Source: Acinetobacter sp. ANC 4169
GTDB taxonomy: Bacteria; Pseudomonadota; Gammaproteobacteria; Pseudomonadales; Moraxellaceae
Length of the DNA: 64,000 nucleotides
Direction: 5' to 3'
Assembly (NCBI RefSeq): GCF_002135355.1
Contig: NZ_NEGE01000004.1
Span: 124,001-188,000, forward strand
The notes under the pieces: model-generated
The model's input: only the letters and a program-made list of their open reading frames with translations
Told to the model about the DNA's origin: nothing
Databases searched by the model: none
Part shown: piece by piece, positions 8,322 through 17,503 of the stretch
Layout of the letters: each line of letters opens with the position of its first letter
Numbering within the stretch: position 1 is the stretch's first letter
Made by a program: the position numbers and the translations under genes

Positions 8322-11300
8322 TTATCTAAGACCAGAGAACTCATACCAGCGTTGTGGTACCAGACAAATTTTACTGCTACCTGCCGAGATAATACCGGAT
8401 ATGGTAGTCGCGCCCCGATTCCCTGTAGATATACAATAGTTCTTAGTTGGATCAGGCTCAGGATTTGGATTTGGATTTGGATTTGGAAAGTCCTCGCACG
8501 TTTCAACCGCAGGGTTACATTTCTTATCATCAACGATAGTTGTCGTTTGAATACCTGAGCCCGTTGAACAACCATCTGGTGATGTACATTCTGGTGGTGT
8601 TCCACCTACTGGAACACATTGGCCATATGGCATACAGAACTGCTGTAAGAAACTTTCACCTTTAACCCCAGCACCACAGTCGCCCGATAAACCCGGCTTA
8701 CTACCATCAAATATTGAAACAAACATTCTTGAATTTAGAACGATAGGAGTAGCGAAGACCTTCGCACTTTGTAGTTTCGCAGCTGAACCTGACGATTTAA
8801 AACGATAGAACCACCCGTAACTCGTATACGGTGCAACAAGTGTTGTAGCATCATTGCGATTGGTTTGAGTAATTTCACCTAAATCAGCTTTTGTTAATGT
8901 CTTGGTAAAGGTAGTAGCAGTATATAAATCTTTACGCGTCACATCTTTGTCATAAATATTATAAACTGCATCATAATCATAGCCAGAAGTTCCTACCGTA
9001 TAATCTTTTAAAGGTTGACTCCGGTTACCCGTTCCAATAGAAATTGCAGCAAAGGTTTTTCCTGCATAATCATAGATAGAGAAACCTGGCATTTCGTAAA
9101 ATCTTGGGCTTTTTTCAGCAGCATTTAAACTCAGTAACAATCTCGGAGTCTTTGCAAATGCACCTAGTGTTGCTGCATTATTATCAAGATCAATACGGAA
9201 CAATTGACCACCCAAATCACCAAAATAAAGATGATCAACCAAACCATCAGCATTTCTATCTTCAGTGCGTATTTCGCTGACTACGCTATATTTTAAATTG
9301 GCATCATTTAATCCAATTACACCACTAGTTGTTGTCGTTGCATTTTTACTCGCCCACCACAGCAAATCACCGGTGTCGGCATCGAACATATAAACACCGC
9401 CACCTTTGGCATTGGTTTGATTATATGTATCACTTTCATAACCCGCATATGGACCTTTAACACCATTGGTACGAGCATCGCCATCGTCGCCCCCTGCATC
9501 ATATCCACCACCTACAAACATGACACGTTTGCGGCTCTTACCCCATTTCACCCAGGCAATGGCGGGTTTAGACCAACTTTGTCCCATATATTGTAAGGCA
9601 GGTACTGATTTACTGCTTCCGTTGTAATACACTTTTTGATCTGAAGGAGAAATTTGAAATAGCAGTTTAGGGTTATTCATATCTGCTAGATCTAAAGCAT
9701 AATAACTACGTCCTCCCATACGCAAACCGCCATAAGCGATCTGTTTACCTTTTTGCAAGTTCCGACCGGTACCGACCGTCAAGTTATTTGAGCTATCAAC
9801 CACATATTCAGTATAAGTGGTCCATGGAGCATCTATACCGTAATACAGTTTATTTAAACCACCAGTTGTACTGTCATATTTCAGGAATGCCTCTTTTTGG
9901 TTTTCGACCATTTCATTGGGTACAAATGCAAATTTCTCTTTACCTGTTTTTGCATCTACCGCATGTAAAAGTCCTTGAGTCGTACCAAATAAAACATAAT
10001 CCTCACGATTTGTAGAACCTAAAATATTATTTGTATATGTAATTTTACCTTTATTAGTGACCAGTAAAGGTGAGGAATGCATGACCGCACCAACCTGACG
10101 TAATTCTGGCGCTGTTGTCAAATTAATCGCTGTTGGATTAGCTGCATCTACACCATAACCTAACAAACTGATGAGGTAACCGCGGTTCGAATCATTTTTA
10201 TAAGTCGTATCGGTTAAATCTGTAACTCTGACTTGACGTAAAGTTGTGCTACTGCCAAAAGTTGCTGTGGCTCCAGTACCATTTGCTATACGATTTGTAA
10301 GCAGCTTACGATTTTGTGTGTTTGCTTCGGTACGTAATTTAAGTTGTGACTTTACCCCACCCATTAATGCAAATTTGGTACTACCATAAGTGGTCTCATC
10401 TGCATCCTTAACACTTGCATCAACAGCAGGTGCCCATAGGTCATAGTTATCAATAATACGGCCTTTATTATCGACAATTTTATTACTACCTTTGTCTCTT
10501 AACACCCCTTCAATCACATTGTATTTCTTAAGATTACCCGCCCAAAGTTGATAGGTTTTATCAGGTGTGGGTTGAAATTGAGGATAATAAGCTTCTTTTT
10601 GTAAAACTGATGGATTAAGACTGTCTTTAGGTACTGTTGGTGAACCTGTAGTAACTGCAGGGATATCTGCACTCAAACTACTGATAAATTCATTCACACT
10701 ATCCACAACGTCCTGTGAACTCGCTCCCGAGTACCATCCCCCCTCACCAATAATTCCCCAATAAGCAGCTCGTTTTACATTAGTATCAATTGTACCTAAA
10801 TTAGCAATATTCTGTTCTTGGGTTAAATTTTTACTAAAAGAAGCAACATTATTAAAGCTACTTCCAAATCCTACAACTGCTGTTTTAAATTTTATGTTTG
10901 CCGGGTTTTTAGTAGGATCAAGTAAAACTAAAGCTAATTTATTCAGACAATCATAACTACTGTTATCACAAGTGAAATTTTGTCCCTGCAAACCTAATGC
11001 ACCCTGCATTAGAGGTAATGAGTTAGTATCTTCTGATGGATCACCATCAGTCAGAACATAAACACCTTGCCCACTACATTTTTTAATATCTTCTTCTTGA
11101 GTTAAAGAAGCTGGTGAACTATATAAAGTTTGATCTACATTTTTCGTATCGGTTGTCGAATAAGTAAAACCAGAATTACTATTCGCGATATCAATTACCC
11201 CTGTATAATTATAACAAGTTTTATTTTGATAAGAGCTACCTGAAGTACTAATGGCACACGCGGAACTGTTAATAGAATCATTTAGTTCTGGTAAGCTTTC

Positions 11301-12116
11301 CGCACTAGAAAAACTACTCCATGTATTACACGTAGAATAACTCGTATTCCATGCTGTACACTTACTCACATATTGCACCCAGGGATTAGTCGTCTTAGAT
11401 CTATACTCGTACGATCGATAATAAGGCATATCAGCTACAGTTCGCTGTCTTGAGGCAGTTGTAGTACCCATTAAATATGATACAGTTTCAGCATAAGATC
11501 GAGCTGTTGGTGTATTGGTAGATGCTGAAAGTCCTTTGACGTAACTTAATAAAATATCTCGTTGTTTTTGACTTCCTACGTCAACCCCTAAAGCTCGTGC
11601 TGGTACTAACACGCGTCCCGTATCATAGTATCTGCTGGTATAAACCCCAAGTGTTGAAAGCCCAATAATTTTCCGATCATCAAGCTTAGTTATTCCTTTA
11701 GTTGTATTCCCCTGTAAAAGATCAAAAACACCATCTTTAAGTCTTGAAATCCGATCATAGCAACGGTAAGAAGTACCTACTAAGGTACATCCAGTTTTTG
11801 TATTTTTTACTGTGGCTGAAGCACTGCTTGCACTAATGGAACAGTAATTACGCGTATAGCCACCAGGAGCCGTATCTGTAGTACAGTTATTACTAATTCC
11901 ATAGTCATTACTAATTGATCGGGTATCCATACTTCCAGAAATATCCAGCATAAGCATAAGTGTAATGTCACCCGACTTTGCTTGCTGATAAATATCAATA
12001 TCACTAGCCTGAACAGTGCTGCTAATAATAAGACCTGTACAAAATGCAGTCGTTGTTGTTGCCAATAAATTTTGACTAAATTCTTTAAACTTCATTTTAT
12101 TATTTAATCTCTTCAT
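8322..12116 (-). CDS. pilY1: PilY1/ComC-family type IV pilus tip protein
   Basis: 1264 residues from the ATG at 12116, which has GGGAGAAGGGG directly upstream; an alternative ATG at 12131 overlaps the pilX stop but lacks a ribosome site. A signal-like segment (about 17-37) precedes a von Willebrand A domain with MIDAS motif DISGS at 58-62. The C-terminal half resembles the PilY1 beta-propeller and carries an EF-hand-like calcium loop DRNADGLVD at 953-961. Near the C-terminus lies a PNPNPNPNPEPDP linker encoded by a hexanucleotide repeat. PilY1 caps the pilus with the minor pilins and acts in adhesion, mechanosensing and extension. The A. baylyi counterpart ComC is needed for DNA uptake. Confidence 0.92.
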   Translation of the reverse strand: MKRLNNKMKFKEFSQNLLATTTTAFCTGLIISSTVQASDIDIYQQAKSGDITLMLMLDISGSMDTRSISNDYGISNNCTTDTAPGGYTRNYCSISASSASATVKNTKTGCTLVGTSYRCYDRISRLKDGVFDLLQGNTTKGITKLDDRKIIGLSTLGVYTSRYYDTGRVLVPARALGVDVGSQKQRDILLSYVKGLSASTNTPTARSYAETVSYLMGTTTASRQRTVADMPYYRSYEYRSKTTNPWVQYVSKCTAWNTSYSTCNTWSSFSSAESLPELNDSINSSACAISTSGSSYQNKTCYNYTGVIDIANSNSGFTYSTTDTKNVDQTLYSSPASLTQEEDIKKCSGQGVYVLTDGDPSEDTNSLPLMQGALGLQGQNFTCDNSSYDCLNKLALVLLDPTKNPANIKFKTAVVGFGSSFNNVASFSKNLTQEQNIANLGTIDTNVKRAAYWGIIGEGGWYSGASSQDVVDSVNEFISSLSADIPAVTTGSPTVPKDSLNPSVLQKEAYYPQFQPTPDKTYQLWAGNLKKYNVIEGVLRDKGSNKIVDNKGRIIDNYDLWAPAVDASVKDADETTYGSTKFALMGGVKSQLKLRTEANTQNRKLLTNRIANGTGATATFGSSTTLRQVRVTDLTDTTYKNDSNRGYLISLLGYGVDAANPTAINLTTAPELRQVGAVMHSSPLLVTNKGKITYTNNILGSTNREDYVLFGTTQGLLHAVDAKTGKEKFAFVPNEMVENQKEAFLKYDSTTGGLNKLYYGIDAPWTTYTEYVVDSSNNLTVGTGRNLQKGKQIAYGGLRMGGRSYYALDLADMNNPKLLFQISPSDQKVYYNGSSKSVPALQYMGQSWSKPAIAWVKWGKSRKRVMFVGGGYDAGGDDGDARTNGVKGPYAGYESDTYNQTNAKGGGVYMFDADTGDLLWWASKNATTTTSGVIGLNDANLKYSVVSEIRTEDRNADGLVDHLYFGDLGGQLFRIDLDNNAATLGAFAKTPRLLLSLNAAEKSPRFYEMPGFSIYDYAGKTFAAISIGTGNRSQPLKDYTVGTSGYDYDAVYNIYDKDVTRKDLYTATTFTKTLTKADLGEITQTNRNDATTLVAPYTSYGWFYRFKSSGSAAKLQSAKVFATPIVLNSRMFVSIFDGSKPGLSGDCGAGVKGESFLQQFCMPYGQCVPVGGTPPECTSPDGCSTGSGIQTTTIVDDKKCNPAVETCEDFPNPNPNPNPEPDPTKNYCISTGNRGATTISGIISAGSSKICLVPQRWYEFSGLR
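8461..8486. repeat. GGATTT tandem hexamer inside pilY1
   Basis: Just over four perfect copies of GGATTT lie on the plus strand, encoding alternating Pro-Asn in the linker before the C-terminal segment of PilY1. A unit of six keeps the reading frame when copies are gained or lost. Confidence 0.9.
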
Positions 12117-12130
12117 TTCCCCTTCTCCCA

Positions 12131-12919
12131 TTATGTAAAGTTCTGCGCAATGGTGTACTCACTCACCTGAGTTGTGAAAGGTACATTTAAACTGGTTAAA
12201 CAATCGGTTACACTCGTTAATGGATTATCCTTAACAGCTGTTTCTGAAGGAACTGTTGGTTTTGTGGTATCACTAGGTATAGTGACCTCATTCATATGAG
12301 ATTGAAGACAGGTATTAATATCCGTACGAGAAGCATTTGTAAGTGCAGGCATAAGAGAAACTGAAAATATTTTTACCCTTTTAGCCTCTTCGACTTGCCC
12401 TGTTTTGGTATCTGTAGCTCGCGTTCGGTCGTAAAAAGGATCCAGCTCTTCAGCCGTTGAAAATTTGACTGAAACTTGGGTCATCACTGCCCGTCGTCCA
12501 CTGGTAAACCAGTTGTTACTGCTACTTTGAGTAGCATCACAATACCCATTTACACCGAAGTTATTATTTGTTGGTTTCGTCCCAGCAGGCTCCCACTCAA
12601 TGATATTTGCTCGACCAATATCAAAGAAGTCAGTCTGGTCTCCTCGATAACAAAAGACTAGCTCCTTATTTTTATCGTTAGCATTACTCACATAGCCAAA
12701 CATGCCACTTCCACTCAAGGCTTGAGCTAAATTATTAATATCTTCTGTACTAAAAAATGCTGAATCCGAGTTCTGAGTTAATAACTGCTGAACCTGACTG
12801 TTTGTTGCAATACTTAAGCCCACCATACTTTGACGAATCGCAATGGTTCCAATCACCGTAATAGCCACAAGAAAAACAAGTACCACGATCAAGGCGGCTC
12901 CCGATTGAGTTTTTCTCAT
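12131..12919 (-). CDS. pilX: type IV pilus minor pilin assembly protein PilX
   Basis: 262 residues starting MRKTQSGAALIVVLVFLVAI, the PilX type of N-terminus: a short basic leader, Gly at the cleavage site, then AALIVVLVFL in place of FTLIE, so the usual Glu5 is absent. The rest is a soluble domain with a few cysteines. PilX N-terminal-domain proteins are part of the minor-pilin priming complex with PilV, PilW, FimU and PilY1. Its start overlaps the end of pilW by four bases, and its stop abuts the pilY1 start region, so translation is probably coupled. Confidence 0.88.
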   Translation of the reverse strand: MRKTQSGAALIVVLVFLVAITVIGTIAIRQSMVGLSIATNSQVQQLLTQNSDSAFFSTEDINNLAQALSGSGMFGYVSNANDKNKELVFCYRGDQTDFFDIGRANIIEWEPAGTKPTNNNFGVNGYCDATQSSSNNWFTSGRRAVMTQVSVKFSTAEELDPFYDRTRATDTKTGQVEEAKRVKIFSVSLMPALTNASRTDINTCLQSHMNEVTIPSDTTKPTVPSETAVKDNPLTSVTDCLTSLNVPFTTQVSEYTIAQNFT

Positions 12920-14004
12920 TTTCCGCGCTCCCCTATAGAGTTTCTTAAAGCCACCGTTTGTGAAATAACTTGACGCACGTATTTTGTTGCTGTGGCAGGT
13001 TTCTTCACTTTTACAGTTTGATCTAACACAACAAAGTCTTGATCGCTTTTAATCAAAGAATCATTTCCGACACTTTGAGAAGAACGGGTTAATAATCCAA
13101 TCTGTAGTGAAGTTATTCGTGGTCTTGGCGCAGCTAGGCCCATATAATCATTTATCGATACATATCTATGCTGGGTACCATTTTGAACACCCAATAGCAC
13201 ACGAAAATGGTCAACTCGTTTCATCATAATTTCACCTGCATCCCCATATCTGGTGATAGCAGCAGGATTACCTGTAGTTGAATAGAATCCTGCATCACAG
13301 GCAAGTGCCAAAGGCTGGTTAGGTTCAGTTTTCTGATTGTTCGTATCTGCACGTAAAAAATAACGTTGAACAATGACTTGTGGGCCAAATGCAGCTTTTT
13401 TTGTTGGATCTGGTTCTGTAGGCTTAGGATCATTTAATAGAAATTCTAAGCGATTACCTTCACAATCAAAGCCACCAAATAAAACGTCATCACTCGTATC
13501 GGTGGGCGTATTTTTTTGATCTATAATGTATTGAGGAATATATTGAATTACCAGTTGGTCACTAGATATATCCGAACCATTAACTTGAACATTTGATGCC
13601 CCAGACCAAGCCGGAGCTGTACTTACCGACATACCATTACTTCTCGAAAGTAAATTGACTGCAGCCGTATTACCTACAATAGTATTAGCAAAATTACTTA
13701 AAGGTGTAGCAGGAGTAGTTTTTGTATCTTTAGTTGCATTTACTGAAGAAGTAAGGACAATTCCACCAAATGCCGTTTCATCATTTACAATTGATTTTTG
13801 ATTATTTAGGTTTGTTATTCGAATATCTTTAGTTAAATAATTTAAGCCGAAATTTGCATTATCTTGAATATCAGACATACCTTGCTGCATGGACAAGCTT
13901 CTTTGACTTGTTAAAAACAATAGAATCGCAGCTGCAGTAATAATCAAACCTAATGTTAAAGAAAGCATCAGCTCAATTAAAGTAAAACCTGATTGTCTGA
14001 TCAT
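12916..14004 (-). CDS. pilW: type IV pilus minor pilin PilW (ComB-like)
   Basis: 362 residues. The prepilin leader MIRQSG is followed by FTLIELMLSLTLGLIITAAA with Glu5 present. The large globular domain (over 300 residues) is typical for PilW, the biggest minor pilin. It lies between pilV and pilX, in the position that A. baylyi comB occupies. It is likely needed to start pilus assembly and for natural transformation. It begins one base after the pilV stop and overlaps pilX at its end. Confidence 0.88.
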   Translation of the reverse strand: MIRQSGFTLIELMLSLTLGLIITAAAILLFLTSQRSLSMQQGMSDIQDNANFGLNYLTKDIRITNLNNQKSIVNDETAFGGIVLTSSVNATKDTKTTPATPLSNFANTIVGNTAAVNLLSRSNGMSVSTAPAWSGASNVQVNGSDISSDQLVIQYIPQYIIDQKNTPTDTSDDVLFGGFDCEGNRLEFLLNDPKPTEPDPTKKAAFGPQVIVQRYFLRADTNNQKTEPNQPLALACDAGFYSTTGNPAAITRYGDAGEIMMKRVDHFRVLLGVQNGTQHRYVSINDYMGLAAPRPRITSLQIGLLTRSSQSVGNDSLIKSDQDFVVLDQTVKVKKPATATKYVRQVISQTVALRNSIGERGK

Positions 14005-14005
14005 T

Positions 14006-14509
14006 TTAATACGCCTCCATAATCACGCAGGTTGAGGCAGGATTATAAGCATTACCATTTGTACAATCTCCTGTTCCTGTTCCATTGGTAGCGCTCGAAT
14101 CTCCCCAAGCAACATATACACAACTACGATTATTATTATTTCCCTGACAATTCATAATATTCATGGTCATACCAAAAGAGGCAGCCCTATTCGTGACTTG
14201 AGCTACATCAAAATCTGCAAGATCTGTTTCAGAACAATTAGAAGTAAAACAATTCGTTTTATATGCCTTTTGATTTGCAGGAGTTTTAATTTCAGATTCA
14301 TACGTTGTCACAGCAAAACGATTAACTCGTATTCTTTCAGCCAGATCTCTCGCTATACTAATTGCCTGTACACGTGAACTGGCCTCAGAAGTTGCTTCTA
14401 CTGCACGATATTGCAATGCGACAAAACCGAGTACGCCTATTGCCAATATTAATAGAGCTACAAGAATTTCAACCAAGCCGACGCCTTTCTGTGTTGTCAT
14501 TGATTTCAC
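14006..14509 (-). CDS. pilV: type IV pilus modification/minor pilin PilV
   Basis: 167 residues from a GTG at 14509 (TAGTG overlap with the fimU stop), which has GAGGGG eight bases upstream; the ATG at 14500 is an alternative. The N-terminus MTTQKGVGLVEILVALLILA has the PilV-type GVGLVE cleavage region with Glu5. The rest includes four cysteines, probably forming disulfides in the periplasm. PilV belongs to the minor-pilin priming complex. Coupling to fimU and pilW on both sides indicates one operon. Confidence 0.86.
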   Translation of the reverse strand: MKSMTTQKGVGLVEILVALLILAIGVLGFVALQYRAVEATSEASSRVQAISIARDLAERIRVNRFAVTTYESEIKTPANQKAYKTNCFTSNCSETDLADFDVAQVTNRAASFGMTMNIMNCQGNNNNRSCVYVAWGDSSATNGTGTGDCTNGNAYNPASTCVIMEAY

Positions 14510-15051
14510 TAGCAAGTCCCCTCTGTGATCTGCTGAATTGTTCCCATTCTAGAAAGACTTACTGTTTTCGATTTTGTACCGCCTGATTTATTACAAATCT
14601 GAAATACATCAGTATTCTGATCAAGTGGTCTTAAACACTTTGCTGGATTACCTGAATCTGAAATACAAACGCCTCCATTGAAATCAAATAGTAGTGAAAT
14701 AGGTACTCCTGTTTTTAATTGTGCTTTACCTTCAGGTTTCCAAAGAAAAAACGTTTTTCTTGTTAGATTATCTCTTTGAACGGCTGTTAACTTATTATCA
14801 ACTATATCTTTATAATCTTTATTTTCAGCTGCTATATAAATTTCGATCGGCATACGCTTAGTGACTGCTTGGGAACGCGCTTCGTTTAAAGTCAAAATTA
14901 AATCTTGTGTACTTTTATTTAAGTTTTGACTTAACATCATGTCACTAAAAGAAGGAGCAGCCATCGTTGCAATAATTGCAAATATAGCTATTGTTATCAT
15001 CAGTTCAATTAAGGTGAATCCTTGTTCTTTTCTTTGTTCTTTTCTTTGCAT
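14509..15051 (-). CDS. fimU: type IV pilus minor pilin FimU/FimT (GspH-like)
   Basis: 180 residues. The leader MQRKEQRKEQG precedes [20 protein letters not shown]. The following segment NLNKSTQDLILTLNEARSQAV, containing the EAR-QAV element, is the hallmark of the GspH/FimT family. In Pseudomonas FimU joins the core pilus fibre to the PilVWX-PilY1 tip. FimT-type pilins have also been tied to DNA binding in some naturally competent bacteria. Two cysteines near the C-terminus (QICNKS and EGTC) could form a disulfide. It is the first gene of the cluster, so the promoter should lie within 15052-15138. Confidence 0.85.
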   Translation of the reverse strand: MQRKEQRKEQGFTLIELMITIAIFAIIATMAAPSFSDMMLSQNLNKSTQDLILTLNEARSQAVTKRMPIEIYIAAENKDYKDIVDNKLTAVQRDNLTRKTFFLWKPEGKAQLKTGVPISLLFDFNGGVCISDSGNPAKCLRPLDQNTDVFQICNKSGGTKSKTVSLSRMGTIQQITEGTC

Positions 15052-15138
15052 ACTCCCCCCAACGCAACAAAACTTTACCCTATTTAAAATAATATCGAAC
15101 TTAATTACAAATTAAGCACACAAAAGGATAAAAGGCAT

Positions 15139-15174
15139 AAAAAAACAGATAATTGCCAAAAAGCAATTATCTGT
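15139..15174 (-). terminator. Rho-independent terminator of ispH
   Basis: ACAGATAATTGC / GCAATTATCTGT twelve-pair stem with seven T on the minus strand, about 40 bases after the ispH stop. It separates ispH from the pilus cluster. Confidence 0.9.
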
Positions 15175-15214
15175 CAATTTTTAAAAATTTTCAGAATGTT
15201 AAATCATTCACGCT

Positions 15215-16165
15215 TTAAGCTTGTGTTACAGGAATACGTAACTCTTTCGGCAAGCTAAAAGTAATATTTTCTTCCCGCCCTGCCAGCTCTTGCGGAGCTT
15301 TCGCGCCCCAGTCCTGTAAACGCTGAATCACCTGCTTGATTAAAATCTCGGGTGCTGATGCACCAGCAGTCACCCCAATTTTGGTATTTTCATTAAACCA
15401 GGCTTGCTCCAGCTGATCTGCATTATCGACTAAATAGGCCTGTTTGCCCATACGCTCTGCCAGCTCACGCAAACGGTTAGAATTGGATGAATTAGGCGAA
15501 CCCACCACTAAAACCACATCACATTGCGTTGCCAGGTCACGTACCGCATCCTGACGGTTTTGAGTGGCATAGCAGATATCATCTTTACGCGGTCCCTGAA
15601 TGTAAGGGAATTTGCTACGCAAGGCATCAATCACTTTGGCAGTATCATCAATGGATAGCGTCGTTTGGGTAACAAAAGCCACTTTTTCAGGATGCTGTAC
15701 CACTAAAGCAGCTACATCTTGTTCATCTTCCACCAAATAAATATGACCGCCATTCTTCTTGTCATATTGACCCATGGTGCCTTCCACTTCGGGATGTCCT
15801 TCATGGCCAATCAAAATGGCTTCCGTACCTTCACGTGCATATTTGGTTACTTCAATATGCACCTTGGTCACCAGCGGACAAGTTGCATCAAATACCTTTA
15901 AACCCCGGCGTTCCGCTTCCTGTTGTACCGCTTTCGATACACCATGGGCACTAAAGATCACGATATTATCATCGGGAACCTCATCCAGTTCATCGACAAA
16001 GATTGCGCCACGCTGACGTAAATCATCCACCACAAACTTGTTATGCACCACTTCATGACGCACATAAATAGGTGGATTAAAGCATTCTAGTGCCCGATTG
16101 ACGATCGCAATTGCTCGGTCGACACCTGCACAAAAACCACGTGGATTGGCCAATACAATTTCCAT
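15215..16165 (-). CDS. ispH: 4-hydroxy-3-methylbut-2-enyl diphosphate reductase IspH
   Basis: 316 residues starting [20 protein letters not shown]. The three cysteines that hold the iron-sulfur cluster are visible in RGFCAGV (Cys12), [11 protein letters not shown] and [11 protein letters not shown]. IspH performs the last step of the MEP isoprenoid pathway, giving IPP and DMAPP. The ATG at 16165 has GAGG at five bases; longer readings upstream lack support. It is divergent from gmk, with roughly 135 bases between the start codons. Confidence 0.97.
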   Translation of the reverse strand: MEIVLANPRGFCAGVDRAIAIVNRALECFNPPIYVRHEVVHNKFVVDDLRQRGAIFVDELDEVPDDNIVIFSAHGVSKAVQQEAERRGLKVFDATCPLVTKVHIEVTKYAREGTEAILIGHEGHPEVEGTMGQYDKKNGGHIYLVEDEQDVAALVVQHPEKVAFVTQTTLSIDDTAKVIDALRSKFPYIQGPRKDDICYATQNRQDAVRDLATQCDVVLVVGSPNSSNSNRLRELAERMGKQAYLVDNADQLEQAWFNENTKIGVTAGASAPEILIKQVIQRLQDWGAKAPQELAGREENITFSLPKELRIPVTQA

Positions 16166-16300
16166 AAGATCCTCAATGTTCACCCGAAGTTGAGCGGAAT
16201 AATTTGAAATAAATGCCAACAAAAAGACGCTTGGCTATTTTGTTTGCGGGTCGTCTGCTCTAAAATAGAGAAGATATTTTATCATATCAGGAAAAATATC

Positions 16301-16924
16301 ATGTCGGGTCTCTTGTTTGTCGTTTCTGCTGCATCTGGAACAGGCAAAACATCCCTCGTTAAAGCCCTGCTTGACCGTGTAACCAATCTACATGTTTCTG
16401 TTTCTCACACCACGCGCGGCCAACGTCCTGGCGAACTCGACGGTGTGCATTATCATTTTTCAAAAAAAGAAGATTTTCTTGCTCTAGTTGAGCAAGGCGG
16501 TTTTATTGAATATGCAGAAGTGTTTGGCAATTATTACGGTACTGCTCAAGCAACCGTAAAACAACAACTTGCCAAGGGGCATGACGTTCTACTTGAAATT
16601 GACTGGCAAGGTGCTCAGCAAGTTCGCAAACTTTTTCCTGAATCACGTCAAATCTTTATTCTCCCACCTAGCCAGTTCGATTTACGCCAACGTCTTTCTA
16701 ATCGTGGCACAGACTCAGTGGAAGTAATTGAGCGCCGTTTAGGCTGTGCAGTTGAAGACATGCAGCAATATAGCAACTTTGACTATATCATTATTAATGA
16801 TGACTTTAATAAAGCACTGCATGATCTGGAATGCGTGATTATTGCCAATCGTTTGGTGTTATCACAGCAAGCTGTTCGTCATCAGCAATTGATTGAAAAA
16901 TTAATTACTCCTGTTGAACCGTGA
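16301..16924 (+). CDS. gmk: guanylate kinase
   Basis: 207 residues starting MSGLLFVVSAASGTGKTSLV, with the P-loop at SGTGKTS. The GMP-binding segment SHTTRGQRPGELDGVHYHF and lid region are typical. It phosphorylates GMP to GDP using ATP. The ATG at 16301 is preceded by AGGAA at eight bases. It lies 76 bases before rpoZ, with spoT further downstream, the common gammaproteobacterial gmk-rpoZ-spoT order, which links nucleotide supply to (p)ppGpp turnover. Confidence 0.97.
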   Translation: MSGLLFVVSAASGTGKTSLVKALLDRVTNLHVSVSHTTRGQRPGELDGVHYHFSKKEDFLALVEQGGFIEYAEVFGNYYGTAQATVKQQLAKGHDVLLEIDWQGAQQVRKLFPESRQIFILPPSQFDLRQRLSNRGTDSVEVIERRLGCAVEDMQQYSNFDYIIINDDFNKALHDLECVIIANRLVLSQQAVRHQQLIEKLITPVEP

Positions 16925-17000
16925 TTAAAACTTGAGTCTACAGGCAAAGCATTTTATACTGCCCAGTCTGTTCAAATTTAATATTCAAACGAGAATTCTT

Positions 17001-17282
17001 ATGGCACGCGTAACCGTTGAAGATTGTTTAGACCATGTAGACAACCGCTTTGAGCTTGTACTAGTGGCAAGCAAACGCGCGCGTCAATTGGCACGCCAAG
17101 GGATCGAACCTACTGTAGAATGGGATAACGATAAACCGACTGTGGTTTCTTTGCGTGAAATTGCTGCTGGTCATGTATCTAAAGACATCTTGAAACAACG
17201 TGATCAAGACTATCAAGCTTCTAGCCTTGACCTGGCACTTTCTGCAAACAATCTGAATTTAGATGGCTTTTCTTTCCAATAA
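17001..17282 (+). CDS. rpoZ: DNA-directed RNA polymerase omega subunit
   Basis: 93 residues starting [20 protein letters not shown], followed by [14 protein letters not shown], the universal omega motif. Omega helps assemble the beta-prime subunit and forms part of a ppGpp site in proteobacterial polymerase. The ATG at 17001 follows GAG spaced by seven bases. A strong terminator stands 18 bases after the stop, so spoT is transcribed separately. Confidence 0.97.
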   Translation: MARVTVEDCLDHVDNRFELVLVASKRARQLARQGIEPTVEWDNDKPTVVSLREIAAGHVSKDILKQRDQDYQASSLDLALSANNLNLDGFSFQ

Positions 17283-17300
17283 GAAAAAATATCTGAGAAA

Positions 17301-17327
17301 AAGCCTAGTTTTAACTAGGCTTTTTTT
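17301..17327 (+). terminator. Rho-independent terminator of gmk-rpoZ
   Basis: AAGCCTAGTT / AACTAGGCTT stem with a two-base loop and a seven-T tail. Confidence 0.92.
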
Positions 17328-17503
17328 ATTGCATAACTTTTATATTTGCCCAATAAACGTTATAACATAGGTATAAAGATACGTTATTTAAGATGTATCT
17401 TTTTGCTTTTTTTTAAATGAAAAAATTGACAAGTCATGCAATATGCTTTTCATTAAAGCTCTAGCGATTTAAATTGTAGAAACTGAAGTAGTAAAGGTGT
17501 TAT

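Noticed and set aside
8461..8486. Tandem repeat as a CRISPR-like array
   Set aside because: Units are six bases without spacers and lie inside the pilY1 reading frame.
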